From Falciphora oryzae (lineage: Eukaryota > Ascomycota > Sordariomycetes > Magnaporthales > Magnaporthaceae), in assembly GCA_000733355.1 (NCBI GenBank), contig JNVV01000034.1, positions 90,124 to 154,123 of the forward strand: DNA of 64,000 bases. Direction: 5' to 3'. Within the stretch, counting starts at the first letter, position 1. The number at the start of each line of letters is the position of its first letter. Below the pieces are notes generated by a model. It did not search any database, was not told where the DNA came from, and saw nothing but the letters and a program-made list of their open reading frames with translations. Positions 58,178-64,000 of the stretch are shown one piece after another. A program made the translations under genes and the position numbers.

Positions 58178-61100
58178 GTTGGCGGTTTATGGAAGAGTAT
58201 GCTGAGTGCAATACTAGAGTCGAGAGAGACGGTGCCTCGGTCGTGAGCTTGGTCGGCAGAAGAACACCCAACAGCTTCGTCACTGTCGATGGCGTCTTTG
58301 TTTGGGGCCTGGTTCGGTGACTCGTGGTCCGGCTCCCGTGACAGGTGGACAAGGCCGGCAGATCGAGAAGCAAAGTCGCTGGACAAAGAAAGCGGCGTGG
58401 ACAGCCGCGCGTGAATGAGAGGAAGAAGAAAGAAGAAGAAGAAATGAGGGGAAGAGTGCGGGAACCAGCCGATGATGAGGATTGCCGGTTGGGTCCTTGA
58501 CGTCGTCCCGGGGATTGGGTATTGGTGACTCGAAGTCGGCGTTCGGTTCGTGGTCTCGATTCTGCGTGCTCCCTTTTGGAGGCTCGCTTTAGTGGCTGGA
58601 CATTGAAAGCAAGATTCCTCCTCTTGACCTCTGCGGGACAAGAACAGTCCCGTGGCTGAAGTTGAAAAGGAGGGAGCGTGGAATGTCGACTGGAAGAATC
58701 GACGGTCAAATGGAAGAGAAACAAAAAAACGAGAGGAATTGTCAAACGAGTGACGGGGCGTGGTGGTTTCGTGCTGGTGGTTGGGAAGAGGGAGCGAAAA
58801 CAGTTTTGTTGGAAGGGGAAGAATGGAGAGAATGGAGCGGAAAGGGGAAAGAGGGAGCGAGACTGTGCCGTTGACTGTCTGGTCCAGTGCCTGGTGGGCC
58901 GGGATGGATCAGGAGTCGTGGAAAGCCAGGAAGAAGGGAAATTGCGCTGGCGGGCGGGTAAATCGGGCAACGGTTGCCCCTGTCGCAGCCGAGATGTCCC
59001 CGCGTGTAGGTGGCCGGGTTACTGTCCAGCGGTGGAATGCAGGTGCGGTACCTATGGCGCGGTGCGCGGATACCTGATCGGCGCATCCGCGGCACGGATT
59101 GAGATTAGTGCAACGGGGTGTTGCTGGCGGCGCAGCCAAACGAGGCAGGGGATCGCCAGGGCCCTGGCTCCGTCCGACGTGTTAATTGGCTGTCCTGAGT
59201 CGGGACAACCCCTCCCTGGTGGTCGCACCTGCCAGGAACACGAAAAGCGTTTTCAGGGGGACTCTGGGTTCTGGTTCGGTTTGCTGTACCAACGAGCTTG
59301 CATTGGATGTGAAAATTGCATCAAACGCGTGCTGTTGGCCGTTGTCTATGAAGCCCGCCATGGAATTGTGCTTGCATACACTAACATCCACATTTGCTTG
59401 CCAACCAAGGAATAGCCAAGCAGACTCCTGGAGATCGGAGGGTATGAACTAGCAAGCTGACGACTGCCTACATGTGTCTGCAAATGTTTTTGGGGGTCAC
59501 CACTTGTCGCAATCATCTGATGAGTGCGTTTGTCCTCCCTCGCCTGTTCCAACGAAAGCGGCCCTCATGTTTCGACTAGGTCAAGGGACACAAAGAGCGA
59601 AGGAAAGAAACCTTGAAAGGAGCGAGAGAAAAGAAAAAAGAATATCAAAGAGCAAAAAAAGTAACGAGATTGTCCCGATCCGGAATACAAAATTGGGTGG
59701 CAGAGGACCACAAGCGGGCGTGGAACGGTGAAAGCATGGCAGACGCTTTGCGGTGGCGGTGCTGACGAATATTGAATGCTCGCCCCTGAATTGCAGCCGC
59801 GCCCAGCCCGCCCTGGGATTGTGAAACAAGAAACACCAACGTGATACGACCTGGCTAGGCGGGGTTTTGTGATCGACGCCGCGGAAATCGAGGCCAACAT
59901 GTCGGCATTGTCCCGTCAACATCACGATGGAGCAGCATGGAGTGCTAGCTAGCATGGAAGGTAATGTGCAGCAAGCGGGGATGTGTTTTTCAGTCTTTCG
60001 GCCGAGGCTGAGACCGACTGGCTTCTGGTTGCTTGCACAGCGAGCAGGTCCCTGGAGTAGAGAGGCAGGAGGGAGACAATTCTACAGCGCCCAGCATCTT
60101 TCTCGTATAATCCATGTGGTGTGGTCGGCTGCCTGCAGTCAAGTTGGCGTGATGCACGCGTGTTGCTTGGTTTCCTCGGTTGCCATGCTGTGGTCAGCAA
60201 GCAGTAAAGAAAATGTGGTTGCCCAAATCAAGGACAGCGACAGGCTATTGGCGGCATTGGCCGTGGCCATTCCATATTTGGTGCGCGTCGGGCCTTGCCA
60301 GAACCTCCTCCCGATGCCGATCGGTGGCCCGAACACCCAGAAAGAGGCCTCGCGGTGTCGAAATGGGCCGAGTTCTTCCTGCTTTTGGATTCCGTGCCTC
60401 CCATCCGAGGGCTGGAACCTGTGTGCCTGCTAGAGCACGCAACCCTGCAGGGCCCGTCTAGCCTGGCACTCAGCCGTGTCAGCTTCTTCTTGGCTTGCTG
60501 AAGGATCTGATCTACCAAATAGTGTCTGTCTGATATTGAAAGGAAGGGAAGGGGATGGGATGAGAAGCGCAACAGAAATACTCAAAGCCGATGCATTTTC
60601 GACTCAGACTCCCTTTCTCATCCTACTTCCGCACTGCTGTGGGAGAGACAGACCGGGCCATCCCTCTGCTCTCCATTGCGGAGGGCTTGGAGCGGGGGGA
60701 GGAGAGAGACGTCTCGCCAAGCACGGCCCGCGCTTAACTCGAGGCACGTTGCATTCACCTTCGTGTTGACGCCCTGACACTGATTGCCCGCAGATGGGAG
60801 GCTGAGGTGTCAGTCAGCCACCAAGTAGCAATATCAAGTTGTACTGTGTCGGCCACATTCCACTGCGCGGCTTGTGCGACGGGCGAGACATCAGGAACCC
60901 GCCATTGCATTTTGCATTCCACAACCCACGTGATCTCGAGATTTCCGGCGCACGGACCAAGCGCCAGACCGCGTTGCGACTTGCCCAGGCTGGGGTGCGA
61001 GCACATCGCCAATTGGCAAACGCGTTTTGAGCTCGATGAGAAACGGGCTTTACAGGAACGTCCCCGTGGCCAGCGAACACGTCAAACCACGACGAACCGC

Positions 61101-61237
61101 AGCCAAAGCACACCACCCTGACCGAGAGCCTGGGAATGCGACAAAGCTAGGAGGCTCTCGCGGCCCGTTGTACCGCCGAAAAGTTCAAACCGGTGCTTTC
61201 TCCTCGGCCAGCTGCACTTCACCATTGCTTGGGAACG
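58178..61237. other. Gene-free stretch between divergent genes
   Basis: The WSC promoter and leader lie at the low end and the promoter of the 61238 gene at the high end. A purine-rich GAA tract at about 58420-58450 creates spurious Phe- or Glu-rich frames, and long overlapping frames near 58000-59000 (both strands) are leader or antisense reads. No supported gene was seen. Confidence 0.45.
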
Positions 61238-63723
61238 ATGGCGGCCGGTTCGGCGCCCAGGATAAGGCGCACGGCTCAAAACACCCAATACACGTAAGAG
61301 CATAATCGCCAACTCTTGGGATCGCTTGCTATCATGTGACCGAGGATCTAACGCTGCTCAACGATTCCAGATACAACCTCAACCGCCACGTTTACGACGT
61401 CAAGACATATCCGGTCCGGTCGCCGCAAGGCGCCACCATCATCATTTACGGCCATGAAAATGGCATCACGCTGGCCTGGCGCGGTGGCAGGCGCCTCAAG
61501 CCGCCGAAGAAGGATGTCGCCGACCAGCCAAACCGAGACAAGAGGAACGGGGGCGGTGACGACGCCGTGATGATTATCGACTCGGACGACGAGGAGCCGC
61601 CCGCTGCGACCAAACCCTTTGTCGACAAGCCCGAATTCGAAGATGCCGACCCCTCGGGCGACACCCAGTTCCCCGACACGGTGCAGACACTCGACCTGGC
61701 TCTGGGCACCGCTGTGCGCCACATTGCCGTGCTGCCCTCACCCCACGGCGCTGCTGAGGACGCAGCATGGGGCGGTGCCGAGATACTCAAGGGGCATATG
61801 GTGTTTGCTGTCACATGTCTCAACGCCGACGTCTTTGCTGTCACCCTGCCTCTCACGCCCCCTTCGCACGAGAGCAAGTCCCGACCGGAGCTGAGAACCG
61901 ACCTCCGGGGCGCTGCCACGGGCAAGGGCCTCTTTGGTGAGACCTTGATTCCGCTTGGCGGCCAGGCCCAGTACAGCGATGCGCTGGCTATTACTCTGGC
62001 AAAGCAGGCGCTCGCAGGCCCGGAGGGCCACGGCAAAGCTGCCGGCCGCTCGGGCTCACAGACCACCAGGGTCATCGTCGCCGCACACTCGAGGCAGGGG
62101 ACTGGTGTGCTCCGTCTCTGGGACGTCTCCATTGGCCCCCAGCGACCCGCAAGCGAACGCCCACTGGAACCTTTCCAAACCGAGTACCTCCCCAGCCCGC
62201 TGACGAGCCTTTACTTTAACCCCTTGCACATAACACAACTGCTCGCTGTGGCTTCACCGCACGCCGTGCGCATTTATGACTACTCGACCCCCGCAGTACC
62301 CCAAGATGAGTCGGACGGCCCGCTGCCATCCCAAGGATCCTGGCTTCTCTCCTTGTACGCCCCATTTATCCGAGGACCAGACCTCTCGACGGCGAGAAAG
62401 CCTATTATCGCGGCCGCTTGGATCTCGCATGGTCGGGCTATCCTGGCCCTGCTTGCTGACGGGCAGTGGGGCATCTGGGACATTGATGGCGCCGGTCCTT
62501 CCGTTGCGGGCTCGACGCCGTCGTCGGGGGGGCTTTTCGGCAAGGCCACCTCGGGCGTCCGGGGTGCTGCTCTGACAACTTTCAGCGTCTCCGGATATCT
62601 CGAAGGCACTAGCCCTCTGCGCAACCCCGGCGCGCAAAAGTCATCGGGCGACCTGGTCCCCATGACCCCACACACGAGGCGAGAGGCTCTTTCCATGTCC
62701 CTTGGGTCCGGGCCGGAGCGCCTTGCTGCCGTCCGGGGCGGCATCGATATCGTCCAACTGCCCGGACGGCCGTCATCCGGTCACGGCGAAGAGAGCGCTG
62801 TCTTCTGGATGGGCGGCGCCGACCACATTGTCGCCGTCGTCCCCTCCGTAGGCCGGTTCTGGGATGCTCAGGCTCGCCGCAACGGCGGTGGAGGAGGCAA
62901 CAACATCTTCGAGAGGGGAGGCGGCACCCAGGCTGCAGGGCGTATGGTTCGCTTGGCGGATCTCAACCTTGGCCTCCTCGGCGAGCGTTGTTGCGGCGTG
63001 GTTGCAATCCCGCGCACGCAGCCACAACAGCGACGCTCGGGCTCCGAGGATCACCTCAATGGCCACTCTTCCCACGGCGACAACGAGAAGCTGCCCGTCG
63101 AGGTGCTCGTTCGCGGCGAGAGCAGGGTTGTTAACGTACGCGACGCGGCGGACGGCACGGCTGGCCACAGCTTCGTAAACGCGAAGGTCAGTGCTGCACG
63201 ACGACGTGCCCTGGGACCAGCACAGGACGTCGTCCCGCCGCCGGCGATAGTCCCTCACCCCCGCCCAGGTGCTTCCGTGCCACCGCAGAGTGCGGCGGTG
63301 CTCGCGCAGAGCCTTCGCGGCCTCGGGAGCATGCGAGCCAGCACCCGAGGCAAGAAGAGCCTCTTTGGCAAGAGGCCGGGGATCCCGTCGTTTGATGACG
63401 ACAACACGGCCGGGCAGCAAGATCGGGTCCCGGCGTTTGCGCGGGGCCTCTACGACGCGGACGAGCCGACGCTGACACAGAGCATGATTGGGGCCCGCCC
63501 GCGCGACACCGGGTTCGGATTCACGGACCAACTCGAGGATGCGGCTAATGCTGAGGATGACGAGGAGGCCGCCAACGAGCGCAACGTGGAGGAGGAGATA
63601 CTCGACATCATGGAGATTGACCGGGCGCTTGAAGATATGGAGGACGGAGGCGGTGCTGGTGGCTTTGGGGGCTTCGGCGCCAGCGTTGGCGGAGCCAAGC
63701 ACGTCTTCTTCGAGACAAGCTAG
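61238..63723 (+). CDS. Beta-propeller protein, possibly nucleoporin Nup37
   Basis: Exon 61238-61293 joins exon 61371-63723 (donor GTAAGA at 61294, branch CTAAC at 61350, acceptor TTCCAG) to give 802 residues. The short first exon (MAAGSAPRIRRTAQNTQY) supplies the start and reads smoothly into NLNRHVYDVKTYPVRSPQGA. Residues about 20-500 contain WD-like repeats: IIIYGHENGITLAWRGGRRL, VLRLWDVSIGP, LTSLYFNPLHITQLLAVASP with VRIYDYS, and ILALLADGQWGIWDIDG. An acidic loop interrupts the first blades (SDDEEPP). The C-terminal 200 residues are extended, with a basic patch (TRGKKSLFGKRPGIPSF), then acidic EEEILDIMEIDRALEDMEDG and Gly/Phe-rich GGFGGFGAS. The N-terminal sequence and the propeller plus long tail fit my recollection of filamentous-fungal Nup37 of the Nup84/Nup107 complex, but another WD nucleoporin or scaffold protein is possible. 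Confidence 0.72.
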
Positions 63724-64000
63724 GATTTACTCTGACCACGTGTGAGAAGCAGAGCAACAGGTTTCCGGTTGACGACTGGCACTCAACAGGACGAGCCCGA
63801 GATCCACAAGATAAAACAACGGCGGACCGCCGAATGATACCCCGTGGACACCGCTGGGTTTTGCGGTGCCGGACGTCTAATAGGGACTCTTTACTCCAAG
63901 TCCCTTGGGACGGAACCATCGCCACCTTTGCTACTGGTGTTTGTGATTTCGTCAAAGTATCACTGCATGAGTGACTCTCAACGTCCCCCTACCTATCTAC
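63724..64000. other. 3' flank of the beta-propeller gene to the window end
   Basis: No gene was seen. It probably contains the 3' untranslated region. Confidence 0.5.

Noticed and set aside
58017..58970. 317-codon minus-strand frame overlapping the WSC gene start
   Set aside because: It overlaps the WSC first exon in another frame, is dominated by Phe/Ser/Pro runs from a purine-rich tract, and has no domain.

Overview
The window is nuclear DNA of a filamentous ascomycete. Genes are short and intron-poor. Introns of about 45 to 340 bases carry GTAAGT-like donors, CTAAC/CTGAC branch sites and CAG/TAG acceptors. Several gene families are restricted to or typical of fungi: Zn2Cys6, HET, CFEM, WSC, Ecm33 and PTH11-like. 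A complete Pot2/Fot1-type DNA transposon of about 1.86 kb with perfect 43-bp ends would fit a relative of Magnaporthe (Magnaporthales), but the species cannot be fixed from this sequence alone.

Layout. 1-7.6 kb: one small secreted protein gene (1170-1905), a probable remnant of a PTH11/CFEM receptor gene (4395-5061, minus), and long stretches without genes. 7.6-11.0 kb: a three-exon secreted tyrosinase, with the Pot2-like transposon starting about 100 bp past its stop codon. 12.7-17.6 kb: a small unknown gene and an Ecm33-type GPI-anchored wall protein. 17.6-20.7 kb: a repeat-rich stretch with a long inverted repeat, a 12-bp minisatellite, a probable solo LTR and a tRNA-Leu(UAG) gene. 21.4-28.3 kb: a six-cysteine secreted protein, a Pro/Thr-rich GPI-type protein and a three-exon CFEM protein. 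32.4-41.6 kb: a mucin-like membrane protein, a Gln/Met-rich low-complexity protein and a very large Sec7-PH Arf exchange factor. 45.2-53.0 kb: a Nor-1-like short-chain ketoreductase, a HET-domain protein, a 73-residue secreted protein and a five-exon Zn2Cys6 regulator. A 198-base assembly gap follows (53274-53471). 57.2-58.2 kb: a WSC-domain stress-sensor-like membrane protein. 61.2-63.7 kb: a beta-propeller protein that may be nucleoporin Nup37.

The dominant theme is the cell surface and secretome. At least eight of about fifteen protein genes encode secreted, wall-anchored or surface-sensor proteins (tyrosinase, Ecm33, CFEM, WSC, GPI-type proteins, small secreted proteins). The 45-53 kb stretch (ketoreductase, HET, secreted peptide, Zn2Cys6 regulator) has the most accessory character. 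Most coding regions were reconstructed by joining exons by eye using splice signals and reading phase, so exon borders are inferences unless RNA data confirm them. I found no CRISPR array, operon or clearly new multi-gene system. The best candidates for novelty are the small secreted proteins, the two inverted-repeat elements and the scrambled PTH11/CFEM locus.
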